DNA from: Helicobacter bilis | GTDB taxonomy: Bacteria > Campylobacterota > Campylobacteria > Campylobacterales > Helicobacteraceae | Direction: 5' to 3' | Length of the DNA stretch: 64,000 bases | NCBI RefSeq assembly: GCF_001999985.1 | Contig: NZ_CP019645.1 | Span: forward strand, 1,364,001 to 1,428,000 | Shown: piece by piece, positions 37,605 to 46,904 of the stretch | How positions within the stretch are numbered: position 1 is the stretch's first letter | How the letters are laid out: the number at the start of each line of letters is the position of its first letter | Program-made: the position numbers and the translations under genes | The notes under the pieces: generated by a model | Seen by the model: only the letters and a program-made list of their open reading frames with translations | The model's database searches: none | Told to the model about the DNA's origin: nothing

Positions 37605-37965
37605 TTCCCGCGCATTAGCCTTTAAACTCGCATTAAACATCTTAAACGTATAGTTAAACCCCAGCTACATGCGCATTTTACATATTTTTATAGAAATCTA
37701 TATGCCTATATCCACAAACAACAACACAAAAACCTTTAATCTTTTAAATACCCCTTTAAACTCCATAATTTATGCTATCCCGCACAATGTATAAAAATAG
37801 GTAGGAATGTATAGAATTCTTTTGAATCTGTATAAATTTTTTCTCTTACTTTGATTTATGCAAAACTGCACAGCTTTGAACGCTAAATAAAGTCGGTATT
37901 TAAAAGTTTAAAACATTAAGCAACAATATGTTGCTATGGAAAATTAAATCAGTTATTAAAACTTC
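37605..37965. other. AT-rich intergenic region, no gene seen
   Basis: A 361-base gap between the repressor remnant and kdsB with frequent stops in all frames. Nothing recognisable; it may be further decayed mobile DNA. Confidence 0.5.
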
Positions 37966-38679
37966 TTAAAACCCATACTTATTTCTTGCATTTTCCAAAT
38001 CTTCTTCTGTGTCAATGCCTATGCTTTCACTCTCTACATGCGCAATTTTAATGGGTTTGTTGTAGTAAATTGCACGGAGTTGTTCTAGCTTTTCAATTTG
38101 TTCTAGCTTTGTTTCTGGCAAATTTGCGTATTCTTCAAGTGTTGCTTTAAAGAATCCATATAAGCCTAAATGCCCTAGATAATTTATAGGTATAGATTCA
38201 TTGCGATCTCTGCAAAATGGTATCGCTGTGCGAGAGAAATATATAGCATGTTGTAAGTGATTGGTTATCACTTTTACTAGATTCGGATTTTGTGCTTGCT
38301 CGGCCGTTATGCCCTTCGCACAAGTTGCCATAAAAATGTCAGGCTGCATACAATCTTTTAACGCTTGTATCACATGGTGTTCTAAAAATGGCTCATCTGC
38401 TTGTAGATTTATAATCATGCAATCATCATTTAGCCCTAAGATTCTAGCAGCTTCAAGCACACGGAGACTGCCATTTGGAATGTCTGGGTGAGTTAGGACT
38501 GCCTTTATCTTATACTGCTTTGCGATATTGTATGTTTCAGTGGAATCTAGGGCTAGGACGACTTCATCGATTGCTTGTGCGTTTTGTGCGCTTTTAATAA
38601 ACATGGGCACACCGCCTATATCACATAAAATCTTATTTGGAAACCTTGAGCTGGCAAGTCGTGCTGGAATAATAATCAT
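37966..38679 (-). CDS. kdsB: 3-deoxy-manno-octulosonate cytidylyltransferase (CMP-KDO synthetase)
   Basis: A 237-residue enzyme that activates KDO with CTP for attachment to lipid A. It opens MIIIPARLASSRFPNKIL, the nucleotide-binding start of KdsB, and contains NLQADEPFLE (metal-binding Asp), YFSRTAIPFCRDR and the ending QLRAIYYNKPIKIAHVESES with GIDTEEDL. It acts in the cytoplasm in lipopolysaccharide inner-core synthesis. The gene is divergent from rpsA and unlinked to other KDO genes in the window. Confidence 0.96.
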   Translation of the reverse strand: MIIIPARLASSRFPNKILCDIGGVPMFIKSAQNAQAIDEVVLALDSTETYNIAKQYKIKAVLTHPDIPNGSLRVLEAARILGLNDDCMIINLQADEPFLEHHVIQALKDCMQPDIFMATCAKGITAEQAQNPNLVKVITNHLQHAIYFSRTAIPFCRDRNESIPINYLGHLGLYGFFKATLEEYANLPETKLEQIEKLEQLRAIYYNKPIKIAHVESESIGIDTEEDLENARNKYGF

Positions 38680-38891
38680 AATATAGCCTTATATGAAAAT
38701 ATTATATTCTAATATAAAATTAACAAAATTTAGAATGTTATGAAATAGCATAAAACAATATTTAAATCAAATTTGCGTAAAACTTTGCAATAACTCTACT
38801 TTAAAAAAATCGTTTTTTGTAGATTTTTATCGCATTTTCACTGAAAATATACTAAAATAACAAAATCTATAGATTTCAAAAAAGGTATCCG

Positions 38892-40580
38892 ATGAAAATT
38901 AGTCCAGAAAAAATCGATGAAATGTTTCCAAATGAAGGAGAAGATTTTGCAACAATGTTAAGCCGTTCAGAACAATCTGAAGATAATGTTTTGAGAGAAG
39001 GAAAAATCGTAAAGATTGATGATGAAAGCGTTATGATTGATGTGCAAGACAAAAAAGAAGGTCGCATGAGTATCGATGAGATAAAAGATTCTAATGGGAA
39101 TCTTTTGTTTAAGCAAGGCGATAGCATTCTTGTGCATGTGTCAAAAAAAGGTGGTCTTAGAGTATCTTACAAAAAAGCCATTAAGTATGAAAAAGTTGTA
39201 AATGAGATCAAGGCTCTTGGCACTGATTATAAGGATAAAGTGGTAGAGGGTGTAATACGAGGGAAAAATAAAGGTGGCTATATTGTAGAATCTGCAAATG
39301 GTGTTGAATATTTCATGCCAAGGCATTATTCAGCTCTAAGCCGTGATAAAGATGATTCTAAAGTGGTTGGAAAGCCCATAAAAGCTTGTATAGTTGATAT
39401 ACGACCAAATGGCAACTCCATTGTAATTTCAAGAAAGCGTTATCTTGACACACATACTGCCGCACAAAAAGAGAATGCAAAAAAGATTCTTGATAGCGGT
39501 TTGGCTTATGAAGGTGTTGTAAAAAATGTTACAAAATTTGGTTTATTTGTTGAAATAGGTTCTGTTGATGGACTCGTGCATTTTACAGAGATTAGTCATA
39601 GGGGACCTGTGAATCCTGAAAAGCACTATAAAGTCGGCGATAAGGTGCAAGTAAAACCACTTGAATATAATGAAGAGAAAAATAGACTATCACTTTCTAT
39701 ACGTGCTCTTTTTGATGACCCATGGAAAGAGATTAAAGATGAGATTAAAGTTGGCTATGTTATACGCGTTACGGTAAGTAATATTGAAGATTATGGTGCG
39801 TTTGTAGATTTAGGCAATGATGTTGAGGGCTTTTTACATATCTCTGAAATGTCGTGGGATAAGAACATTAAACAACCTAGCGATTGCTTAAAAGTAGGCG
39901 AAGAGATTAATGTTGAGGTTATAGAGATTGACCCTGATAATAGACGCTTACGAGTAAGTTTAAAGAAGCTACAAGATAAACCTTTTGTGCGATTTACAAA
40001 AGAGCATAAGGTAGGCGATGTGATAAAAGGTAAGGTTGCGACTATTACAAATTTTGGTGCGTTTGTGAATCTTGGCTCTGTTGATGGACTATTACATAAT
40101 GAAGACGCATTTTGGGATAAGTCTAAGAAATGTGCCGATGAGTTTAAGGTTGGAGATTCTATTGAAGTAAAAATTGATAAGATTGATACTACCAATGAGA
40201 AAATTTCACTTAATAGACGCTATCTTGTAGAATCGCCTAGTGAGCAGTTTGCAAAAAAATACGCTATTGATGATGAGATTTCTGGGCAGGTTATTGATAT
40301 TAAAGACTTTGGTGTATTTATCAAGGTAGAGAATGAAAATATTGACGCACTTATTCGCAATGAAGATTTAGGCAATATTGCTAGAGACAGCATTAAGGTG
40401 GGCGATACTATCAAGGGAGCATTAGTGCAGGTTGATAGAAAGGCAAATCGTGTGCGGTTATCTGTGCGTAGATTACAAAAGAAAAAAGAGCGTCAAGAAT
40501 TAAATGATTATAATTCTGATGAGAAGGTTACATTAGGCGATACATTAGGCGATAAGTTTAAGAATCTCGGTAAAAAATAA
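38892..40580 (+). CDS. rpsA: 30S ribosomal protein S1
   Basis: A 562-residue protein made of six S1 OB-fold repeats. The repeated VxxGxVxxIxxFGAFVxLG pattern appears as GVVKNVTKFGLFVEIGSVDG, RVTVSNIEDYGAFVDLGND, KGKVATITNFGAFVNLGSVD and SGQVIDIKDFGVFIKVENEN. It binds mRNA at initiation on the small subunit. The charged tail DYNSDEKVTLGDTLGDKFKN closes it. A TATACT element lies near 38848, with AAAAAAGG before the start. The gene after it and serA follow closely, so they may be cotranscribed. Confidence 0.97.
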   Translation: MKISPEKIDEMFPNEGEDFATMLSRSEQSEDNVLREGKIVKIDDESVMIDVQDKKEGRMSIDEIKDSNGNLLFKQGDSILVHVSKKGGLRVSYKKAIKYEKVVNEIKALGTDYKDKVVEGVIRGKNKGGYIVESANGVEYFMPRHYSALSRDKDDSKVVGKPIKACIVDIRPNGNSIVISRKRYLDTHTAAQKENAKKILDSGLAYEGVVKNVTKFGLFVEIGSVDGLVHFTEISHRGPVNPEKHYKVGDKVQVKPLEYNEEKNRLSLSIRALFDDPWKEIKDEIKVGYVIRVTVSNIEDYGAFVDLGNDVEGFLHISEMSWDKNIKQPSDCLKVGEEINVEVIEIDPDNRRLRVSLKKLQDKPFVRFTKEHKVGDVIKGKVATITNFGAFVNLGSVDGLLHNEDAFWDKSKKCADEFKVGDSIEVKIDKIDTTNEKISLNRRYLVESPSEQFAKKYAIDDEISGQVIDIKDFGVFIKVENENIDALIRNEDLGNIARDSIKVGDTIKGALVQVDRKANRVRLSVRRLQKKKERQELNDYNSDEKVTLGDTLGDKFKNLGKK

Positions 40581-40603
40581 TATCTTTGTGTGTAGGGTTT
40601 TGA

Positions 40604-41104
40604 ATGATAAGGGGCATAATTGCTGGGCTTATACTTATTGTTGTGCTTGGTGGTGGCTATGTTTTATATGCGTTTTATCAAAAAATGCAAAATGCTGATG
40701 TGCAAGTGGAAGAGTCCGTTGCCAAGATCCCACAAAAGCAGGTAATAAAAAATATCCCAAAAATGGAAACCATACAAGATGATGTATGGATTAGCAATGC
40801 AAATGAAAAAGCAATTGCCACTACTTATCAGTTTCCTTCAAATGTGCTAGATATTAATATTGAAGTCAAACGCTATGAAGACTTAAAGACAGATTATACA
40901 AAGGTGCTAGTCAAAAATCTTGATGACTATAAGTTTTTCTGTTTGAATGAGATTTTGCGACAAAAGCATATTGACTTTTCTTATTTTAAGCATAAAGATA
41001 CGCTTGACTTATTGCTATTTATGCCAAATGAAGCGCAACGAGAAATGATTCTAAATGATTTTAAGTATTATGGTATAGAGTATGAAATTAGTTTGAAAAA
41101 ATAG
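40604..41104 (+). CDS. Single-pass membrane protein, unknown function (rpsA-serA interval)
   Basis: A 166-residue protein with an N-terminal membrane anchor (GIIAGLILIVVLGGGYVLYA, residues 4-23) and a soluble domain of about 130 residues. The domain has LDINIEVKRYEDLKTDYTKV and LNEILRQKHIDFSYF, ending FKYYGIEYEISLKK. There is no Cys or signal cleavage site, so the domain faces the periplasm on a tether. Helicobacter genomes carry a protein of this size between rpsA and serA (HP0398 position); its job is unknown. It starts 24 bases after rpsA and ends 31 bases before serA. Confidence 0.75.
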   Translation: MIRGIIAGLILIVVLGGGYVLYAFYQKMQNADVQVEESVAKIPQKQVIKNIPKMETIQDDVWISNANEKAIATTYQFPSNVLDINIEVKRYEDLKTDYTKVLVKNLDDYKFFCLNEILRQKHIDFSYFKHKDTLDLLLFMPNEAQREMILNDFKYYGIEYEISLKK

Positions 41105-41134
41105 ATTCTATCTCAATGATTTTAAAGGAATGAC

Positions 41135-42742
41135 ATGAAAAAACATATTATAGTATGCGATCATATCCATGATGAAGGTTTAAAGATTCTAAGCACACAA
41201 GATGATATTTCTATGGAGAATCTAGCACATTTACCAAAAGATGAGCTACTCACTCATTTACATAAAGCCGATGTGCTTATCACTAGAAGCTCAACTGGAG
41301 TTAATGGAAGGCTTTTGGAATCTGCATATAAAGATTCTAAAAAGCTGAAAGCTATCGTGCGTGCTGGCGTGGGTGTGGATAATGTCGATATTGATGCGTG
41401 TTCTTATAGAGGTGTTGTGGTTATGAATGTGCCTACTGCAAATACGATTGCTGCAGTAGAGCTGACAATGACTCATCTTTTAAGTGCTATCCGCAGATTC
41501 CCAAGCGCACATACACAGCTTAAAGTTGAGCGTAAATGGAAGAGAGAAGATTGGTATGGTATTGAGCTAAAGGATAAAAAGCTTGGTGTGATTGGCTTTG
41601 GCAATATCGGTAGCCGTGTTGGAATCCGTGCAAAAGCCTTTGACATGCAAGTAATCGCCTATGATCCATACATTAATCCAAATAAAGCTCTCGATTTAGG
41701 TATAGAATATACAACGAATTTTGATGACATTCTAGCCTGTGATATTATCACTATCCATACGCCAAAGAATAAGCAAACTACAAATATGATCACAAGTAAA
41801 GAAATCGCAAAAATGAAAGATGGCGTGATACTCATCAATTGTGCGCGTGGTGGCTTGTATAATGAAAATGACCTTTATGAGGGATTAAAATCAAAAAAAA
41901 TCGCATGGGCTGGACTTGATGTATTTGATTCTGAACCTGCTACAAATAACAAACTTTTAGATTTAGACAATATTTATGTAACGCCACACATTGGAGCAAA
42001 TACGCTTGAAAGTCAAGAAAAAATAGCAATAGAAGCTGCACATGCCGCCATTTCAGCAGCAAGAGGATCAGCCTTTCCAAATGCACTCAATCTCCCAACC
42101 AAAACGCAGGATATGCCAGATTCTATCATCGCATATCTTGAGCTTACACAAAAGCTTGCCTATTTTGCCGCACAAGCAATTGATGGGGCAATCAGTGCAT
42201 TGCATGTGTATATTAATGGCGTTGAGCTTGAGAAATACAAAGACGCATTTTTAACATTTGGACTTGTTGGAGCATTAAAGCCTTCCCTTGATGATAAAAT
42301 CAATTATGTAAATGCCCCATTTGTTGCGACTGAAAGGGGCGTGCAAAGCAGTGTAGAAGTCAAACATAATGCAGGACCTTATAAGAATCTTGTAAAAATT
42401 ACTCTCAATACTGCTAAAGAAAGCATGAGTGTAAGCGGCACAATCTATGATGGACATATTGTGAGATTCAATAATATTAATGGTTTTGGCATGGATTTAG
42501 AGCCCAATGGCAATATGATTCTTGTGCGAAATACAGATGTCCCGGGCGTTATAGGTAGCATAGGACATACAATCGCAAAGCATAAGGTAAATATTGCGGA
42601 CTTTAGACTCGGCAGAAAAACAGATTCTAGTGAAAGAAATGCATTAGCTTTAATACTTGTTGATAGTGCGGTATCTACCCAGCTATTAGATGATTTAAAA
42701 GCCATACCAGAATGCTTAAGTGTGCGTAATGTGCTTATGTGA
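41135..42742 (+). CDS. serA: D-3-phosphoglycerate dehydrogenase
   Basis: A 535-residue enzyme for the first step of serine synthesis. It is the long form with an ACT domain. The substrate domain has AIVRAGVGVDNVDIDACSYR and NVPTANTIAAVELTMTHLL. The NAD-binding domain has GVIGFGNIGSRVG and GVILINCARGG with the catalytic Arg, Glu and His region (DVFDSEPA, VTPHIGANT). An intervening domain follows and the C-terminal ACT fold (MILVRNTDVPGVIGSIGHTI) probably binds serine for feedback. AAAGGAATGAC precedes the ATG. It is third of the rpsA run. Confidence 0.96.
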   Translation: MKKHIIVCDHIHDEGLKILSTQDDISMENLAHLPKDELLTHLHKADVLITRSSTGVNGRLLESAYKDSKKLKAIVRAGVGVDNVDIDACSYRGVVVMNVPTANTIAAVELTMTHLLSAIRRFPSAHTQLKVERKWKREDWYGIELKDKKLGVIGFGNIGSRVGIRAKAFDMQVIAYDPYINPNKALDLGIEYTTNFDDILACDIITIHTPKNKQTTNMITSKEIAKMKDGVILINCARGGLYNENDLYEGLKSKKIAWAGLDVFDSEPATNNKLLDLDNIYVTPHIGANTLESQEKIAIEAAHAAISAARGSAFPNALNLPTKTQDMPDSIIAYLELTQKLAYFAAQAIDGAISALHVYINGVELEKYKDAFLTFGLVGALKPSLDDKINYVNAPFVATERGVQSSVEVKHNAGPYKNLVKITLNTAKESMSVSGTIYDGHIVRFNNINGFGMDLEPNGNMILVRNTDVPGVIGSIGHTIAKHKVNIADFRLGRKTDSSERNALALILVDSAVSTQLLDDLKAIPECLSVRNVLM

Positions 42743-42758
42743 TTAAAGAATAAAAATC

Positions 42759-43874
42759 ATGAATATAGGGAAGTTAGCACAGCCAAAACCTATTTTATAC
42801 ATTCTATTTTGCATTATATATGCCTTTTTTAGTGCCTGTGCTAAGAAGGAAGTCCCACCCAAACAAGATATAAAAACACAAGTTAAAACAAACCAGCCAA
42901 GCATACCATTTGCCACAAATAAAGCAGAAAGTAATAAATGGTATAAAGAGCAGTTTCTACCCATTCTCAAACAATCATCAAGCAAAAAAGGTGCAGAAGA
43001 ATACGAGCAGTTTGCAAAGCTTTATTTCGCAGATTTAAGTCAAATGCGAGATTATGATAAGCGCATTCCACAAGATAAACTTTTGCAATCTGTTAGCTTT
43101 ACACTCTTTGCACAGGATTTATTTAGAGAGTTTTTATTCTTGCAGGAAAGGGGTTTAATAGTTGCCCCATGGGAAGCCTTTGCAAGTGATATTGAGTTTA
43201 GCAATCATATCTTAAGTGCTAGTTTTGTAGCAAATATAGCCGCAGAGATAGAAGAACTTGAAAATGAAAGCTATGAGAATCTCAATAACATCGTATTAGC
43301 ACACAACCTTTTATATCTCACACAAAAATACACCTATGCCACACAAACTAGCAAAGAAACACAAAAAATCACTGAAACAACACAATATGTATTGCCAGAT
43401 TCCCTATACTCTTTTTTATTTTATAGAATCTTATATGCCAAATATATGGAAAAATTTCAAAGCAATTCCATATTGCATGTAATGTCAAGGCAATTCCCAG
43501 ATTCTACACTAAAAGCTAGCAATAAGATCTTATACACACAGCAAAAACACAGCAATGTAAAGACCATGCAAAAACACTTTTCCTTTACACCTTTTGAGCC
43601 TACAAATCCCACAGCTATCATGCAGTGCAAAGCAGGAAATACACACTATCCAGCACAAAAGAAGTGCATACAAACCACCTTTATATCATGGTTGGTTTAT
43701 TTGCAATCTAGTTTAAAACGACATAATTCCACTTATGTGCTACCCATTTTTACAGATTCTAAACTCTGTTTGCTACTGACACAAGATGACATTATTATCT
43801 ATCCACATAATGAAAGTAACTTTTGTAAGAATCTTATTACCACATGGCAGAGTTATAGGGCTAAATCAAAATAG
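42759..43874 (+). CDS. Putative lipoprotein, unknown function
   Basis: A 371-residue protein with a lipoprotein signal: PILYILFCIIYAFFSACAKK ends in a lipobox-like FSAC, with Cys27 as the likely lipid-bearing residue. The mature part is helical, rich in Lys, Tyr and Gln, without a motif I know. RGLIVAPWEAFASDIEFSNH sits centrally, and the C-terminal third has PSNPTAIMQC-like FEPTNPTAIMQCKAGNTHYP. It starts 17 bases after serA, so it is probably transcribed with it. It may be a lineage-specific envelope protein. Confidence 0.7.
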   Translation: MNIGKLAQPKPILYILFCIIYAFFSACAKKEVPPKQDIKTQVKTNQPSIPFATNKAESNKWYKEQFLPILKQSSSKKGAEEYEQFAKLYFADLSQMRDYDKRIPQDKLLQSVSFTLFAQDLFREFLFLQERGLIVAPWEAFASDIEFSNHILSASFVANIAAEIEELENESYENLNNIVLAHNLLYLTQKYTYATQTSKETQKITETTQYVLPDSLYSFLFYRILYAKYMEKFQSNSILHVMSRQFPDSTLKASNKILYTQQKHSNVKTMQKHFSFTPFEPTNPTAIMQCKAGNTHYPAQKKCIQTTFISWLVYLQSSLKRHNSTYVLPIFTDSKLCLLLTQDDIIIYPHNESNFCKNLITTWQSYRAKSK

Positions 43875-43976
43875 ATTCTAGGCTTAAAATGCTTTCACTT
43901 GATTTGTTTTTTTTGTAAAATCCTTTTGCGTTTTATTGTTTGTGATAAGACTGAATACATTATGGGAGAAGTTAGT

Positions 43977-44585
43977 ATGAGTTTTAGAAAAAAGATTTCA
44001 CTTAGTGTTATAAGTGCAGCTTGCGTGTTTGCTTTTATAGCGTGTGGAAATAATACAAGCACACCAAAATGCGGCGATAAAGATGTGCAAGAAAAACTTA
44101 CCGAAATTTTAAAATCACACATGGAAGATACTCCATTTACTAGGGACATAGGACTGGAAAAAATCGTAAAAGGCACGAAATTTCAAAATTTCATTACAGA
44201 TGAAGTGAATGACACAAGAAAAAAGGTTACTTGTAAAGCACATGTGAAAATCGATGTCAATGCGGCAAAAGATTTTATGTATCTAATAGGCAGAGTAGAA
44301 CTTAAAGATACTTTAGAGTTTAAGTCCGGCGAGGAGATAACAGAGAAAAATATTGAAGAAATTTTTATAAGAACCGCTGAAAAAAACAAGATCAGCGATA
44401 ATATGTCTAAGGCACAAAAAGAGAAGATAATAAACGAGGCAAAGAAAAAGGCAAAAGAATTTAAAGAAGAGATGTCTAGGGGTGCAGAAGAAATGGCAGC
44501 AGAAGAGAAAGAGATAAAATACACTGCCCAAAGAACAGATGATGGCAACCTTATAGTAAAAGAAATAGAAGACTATTATGAGTAA
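43977..44585 (+). CDS. Small acidic lipoprotein, unknown function
   Basis: A 202-residue protein. The start at 43977 gives MSFRKKISLSVISAACVFAF and then IACGNN, a classical lipoprotein signal with lipid-bearing Cys24 (lipobox FIAC). GGGAGAA upstream supports this start; an in-frame ATG 78 bases earlier would destroy the signal peptide. The mature part has two Cys (KCGDKD, VTCKAH), a domain of about 100 residues and a long Lys/Glu-rich helix (KAQKEKIINEAKKKAKEFKE) that may be a coiled coil. I do not recognise the family. Confidence 0.7.
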   Translation: MSFRKKISLSVISAACVFAFIACGNNTSTPKCGDKDVQEKLTEILKSHMEDTPFTRDIGLEKIVKGTKFQNFITDEVNDTRKKVTCKAHVKIDVNAAKDFMYLIGRVELKDTLEFKSGEEITEKNIEEIFIRTAEKNKISDNMSKAQKEKIINEAKKKAKEFKEEMSRGAEEMAAEEKEIKYTAQRTDDGNLIVKEIEDYYE

Positions 44586-44672
44586 ATGCAGGTTTTATTT
44601 TTTTTAGATTCTATGTTTCAGAACACAGCTTTGATTGCTAGGTACTTTTTGACGATTAGTGCCTTATACAGA

Positions 44673-44819
44673 ATTTTTTAACACAGAATCTTAATAAAGC
44701 AAGTGGTTTATATGGTGATATGTCATTAGCACAAATTATGGCAAGGTTGCATGGAAAAATCGTTGAATGTAGTAGCAATATAAGTTGGCAAAGATCACTT
44801 ATTAAGATGAGATCCTATA
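44673..44819 (+). pseudogene. Fragment of magIII 3' end
   Basis: About 147 bases clearly derived from the end of the glycosylase gene at 5001-5816: LTQNL, LYGDM, LAQ, MARLHGKIVECSSNISW can be read against LTQNLYRASDLYGDMPLAQV and MARFHGKIVECSKQYKLA. It has diverged by several substitutions and lost its frame near the end. It is in opposite orientation to the intact gene 40 kb away. Confidence 0.8.
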
Positions 44820-44917
44820 AGATTATTTTGATATTGTAAGTAAAAATTAGAATCTGCTTTTAACATAGCAGTAGTTAGTAATTATATAATCTACTTTTTA
44901 GATATAGCACTATTTCG

Positions 44918-45038
44918 TATTTTCACTAGCCATTCTTGCAAGGTCTTTTCAAAGCCGATGTTTTTAAGGAATACATACTTTTTTCTATGATGATAGATTT
45001 GTTTTACAAAGCTACCAAAATCATGCGGGTATTTATAG
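44918..45038 (-). pseudogene. Fragment of rarA 3' end
   Basis: About 120 bases matching the last codons of rarA at 50603-50723, from TATTTTCACTAGCCATTCTT to the TATTTATAG region, with roughly seven substitutions and no indel seen. Orientation is the same as the intact gene. It lies about 100 bases from the magIII fragment, 3' end facing 3' end. Confidence 0.85.
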
Positions 45039-45125
45039 TTTTATAGCAAGAACTAAACATAATTGGTCAGATGTGTTATAATAGTGGAATAATTTGCTAG
45101 TAAATAATAATCAAAAGAAAAAACA

Positions 45126-46889
45126 ATGATGACACGAGAAATTGAACGCTTTATGCTTGAGGCAAAGGAATATTTTAAGGATAGAATTTGTATCAATCTT
45201 TACTCTATCGCTATAAAAATCTTGCTCTGTGTGATGCTATGGGTCTGTGTGGGGAATGCAGCAGATTCTACACAAAGAAGCTTATACCAAGAACAATATT
45301 ATACTTTTCCAGATGAAAGCACAGAAGCTATGCTTTTACAAAAAACAAAAGCTCTTATCCCAAGATTTTTGCACTCCCAGCCAGAATCTTATATCTTTGC
45401 CAAAGATTTTAGCCAAGAGCAAAAGCAATGGTATAAGGAAGTTTTGCATCTGCTTGATGATGGGAGATTTGAGGTAGAAAAAAATGATGTTAAAAAGGGC
45501 TTAAATGCACTTAGTTTAGCGTGTGAAAGGGGCTTAGAGGTGGCTTGCCTTGAGAAAATTAAGACACAATATAAGTTTATTGAATATGCAAGAATCTATG
45601 CAAAGACGGCAAGAGAGGATTCAGCTCCAAGGGTATTTGAAGATAAGGAATATATAAAACATCTCAACAAGTTACAGGCTCGTTGTATGGCTAAAAAAGC
45701 ACATATAGATAGCGGCTTTTCTTGTGTGGCTTTAAATAAGTTTTTTAGAGAAAAGGACTTTGAGCGATTTAATGATACCTATAAAGACTTAGTCAAAGAG
45801 GTTGAAAAACTTCAGCCCTCTGGTTTGCCGCAATTTAGTGTGCGGACATATCTTAATACTAGGGCTTGTGAGCTAGGTGAGCCTACGGGCTGTGTGAGAT
45901 TGTATTATAGCTTTATGGATTTGAAAAAGAGTGAGCATAAAGTTATTGCAGATAATAACGATGTGTTGGCTGCGATTTTTGAGCAACGCATAGATACGAT
46001 GACGGCACAACTTTTTCAAAGTGCTTGTTTGCAGGGATTTGGGCTATATTGTGCGATGTTTGCAGATGAGTTTTACGGAGCAAGGACTTGGTTTAAGTTT
46101 GCGATAATGGGGATTAGCAACTACTATGATAATTCACAGCAAAAAGCCTCACAGAAAAAAGTCTGTGAGTTTTTGCAGAATGGTTGTTTGCTACAAAGTG
46201 CAAATGCCTGTTATTACACTACTGCCTATCAATGTAGTCAAGCAGATGTAGGCAAATCTAAAAAGCCAAAATCAAAAAAGGGACTACCCTACTTTCCGCA
46301 AAATAGAGATGAGCTTGTGGAGCTTATCAATGATAAACGCGTAAATCTCGCAAAGATTGACACCAGTGCCATTACAGATATGAGCTTTTTATTTGCAAAT
46401 CACTTGAGAAATCAATACTATCCTGTATATGATGATCCTGAAGGTAGGGGTAGCTGGGGGAAAGACTGGCTACCCGGCGAGTTGTGTGAAGGGTATCAAG
46501 ATCATCGGGAAGTTTTTCTTATGGATTGGCTATATGATGATTGGCTATATTATGAAGGGAAAATAAATGAGATTCGGCGTAACAATTTTAAGCAATGGGA
46601 TATTATAATGTTTCAATGCTACAAAGAAAATGGCGGTAAAAGAAAAAATCTAGCAGGTATAGAATCTTGGGATACAAGTAATGTTAAGGATATGAGGTTT
46701 ATGTTTTATCGGCGTGAAGATTTTAACCTAGATATTACCAAGTGGGATACAAGTAGCTTAAAATATAATGCAGGTATGGCTTATAAAGCCAAAGAGCTAG
46801 AAAAGATTATGGAACAAAATGCAGAGAAATGGGACAAAAATGGGGTGATAGACCACCAACAAGTCATCATAGATGAACCCAACTATTAA
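45126..46889 (+). CDS. Cys-rich exported protein with BspA-type (DUF285) repeat
   Basis: A 587-residue protein. A hydrophobic stretch at about residues 24-42 (IAIKILLCVMLWVCVGNAAD) looks like a signal peptide, but 23 charged residues precede it; the real start may be a later codon. The middle is Cys-rich in a spaced pattern (NALSLACERGLEVACLEK, RACELGEPTGCVRLY, QSACLQGFGLYCAMF, EFLQNGCLLQSANACYY), reminiscent of the paired-Cys, Sel1-like proteins of Helicobacter. The end carries a BspA/DUF285 motif, GIESWDTSNVKDMRFMFYRR then ITKWDTSSL. It is probably secreted or periplasmic. The first 23 residues resemble the start of the lactate dehydrogenase downstream. Confidence 0.7.
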   Translation: MMTREIERFMLEAKEYFKDRICINLYSIAIKILLCVMLWVCVGNAADSTQRSLYQEQYYTFPDESTEAMLLQKTKALIPRFLHSQPESYIFAKDFSQEQKQWYKEVLHLLDDGRFEVEKNDVKKGLNALSLACERGLEVACLEKIKTQYKFIEYARIYAKTAREDSAPRVFEDKEYIKHLNKLQARCMAKKAHIDSGFSCVALNKFFREKDFERFNDTYKDLVKEVEKLQPSGLPQFSVRTYLNTRACELGEPTGCVRLYYSFMDLKKSEHKVIADNNDVLAAIFEQRIDTMTAQLFQSACLQGFGLYCAMFADEFYGARTWFKFAIMGISNYYDNSQQKASQKKVCEFLQNGCLLQSANACYYTTAYQCSQADVGKSKKPKSKKGLPYFPQNRDELVELINDKRVNLAKIDTSAITDMSFLFANHLRNQYYPVYDDPEGRGSWGKDWLPGELCEGYQDHREVFLMDWLYDDWLYYEGKINEIRRNNFKQWDIIMFQCYKENGGKRKNLAGIESWDTSNVKDMRFMFYRREDFNLDITKWDTSSLKYNAGMAYKAKELEKIMEQNAEKWDKNGVIDHQQVIIDEPNY

Positions 46890-46904
46890 GCCAAAGGAGT
46901 AAAA

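Noticed and set aside
44183-44548. 121-residue minus-strand frame inside the small lipoprotein gene
   Set aside because: It is a Ser/Phe-rich mirror of a Lys/Glu-rich coding region on the plus strand, without its own ribosome site.
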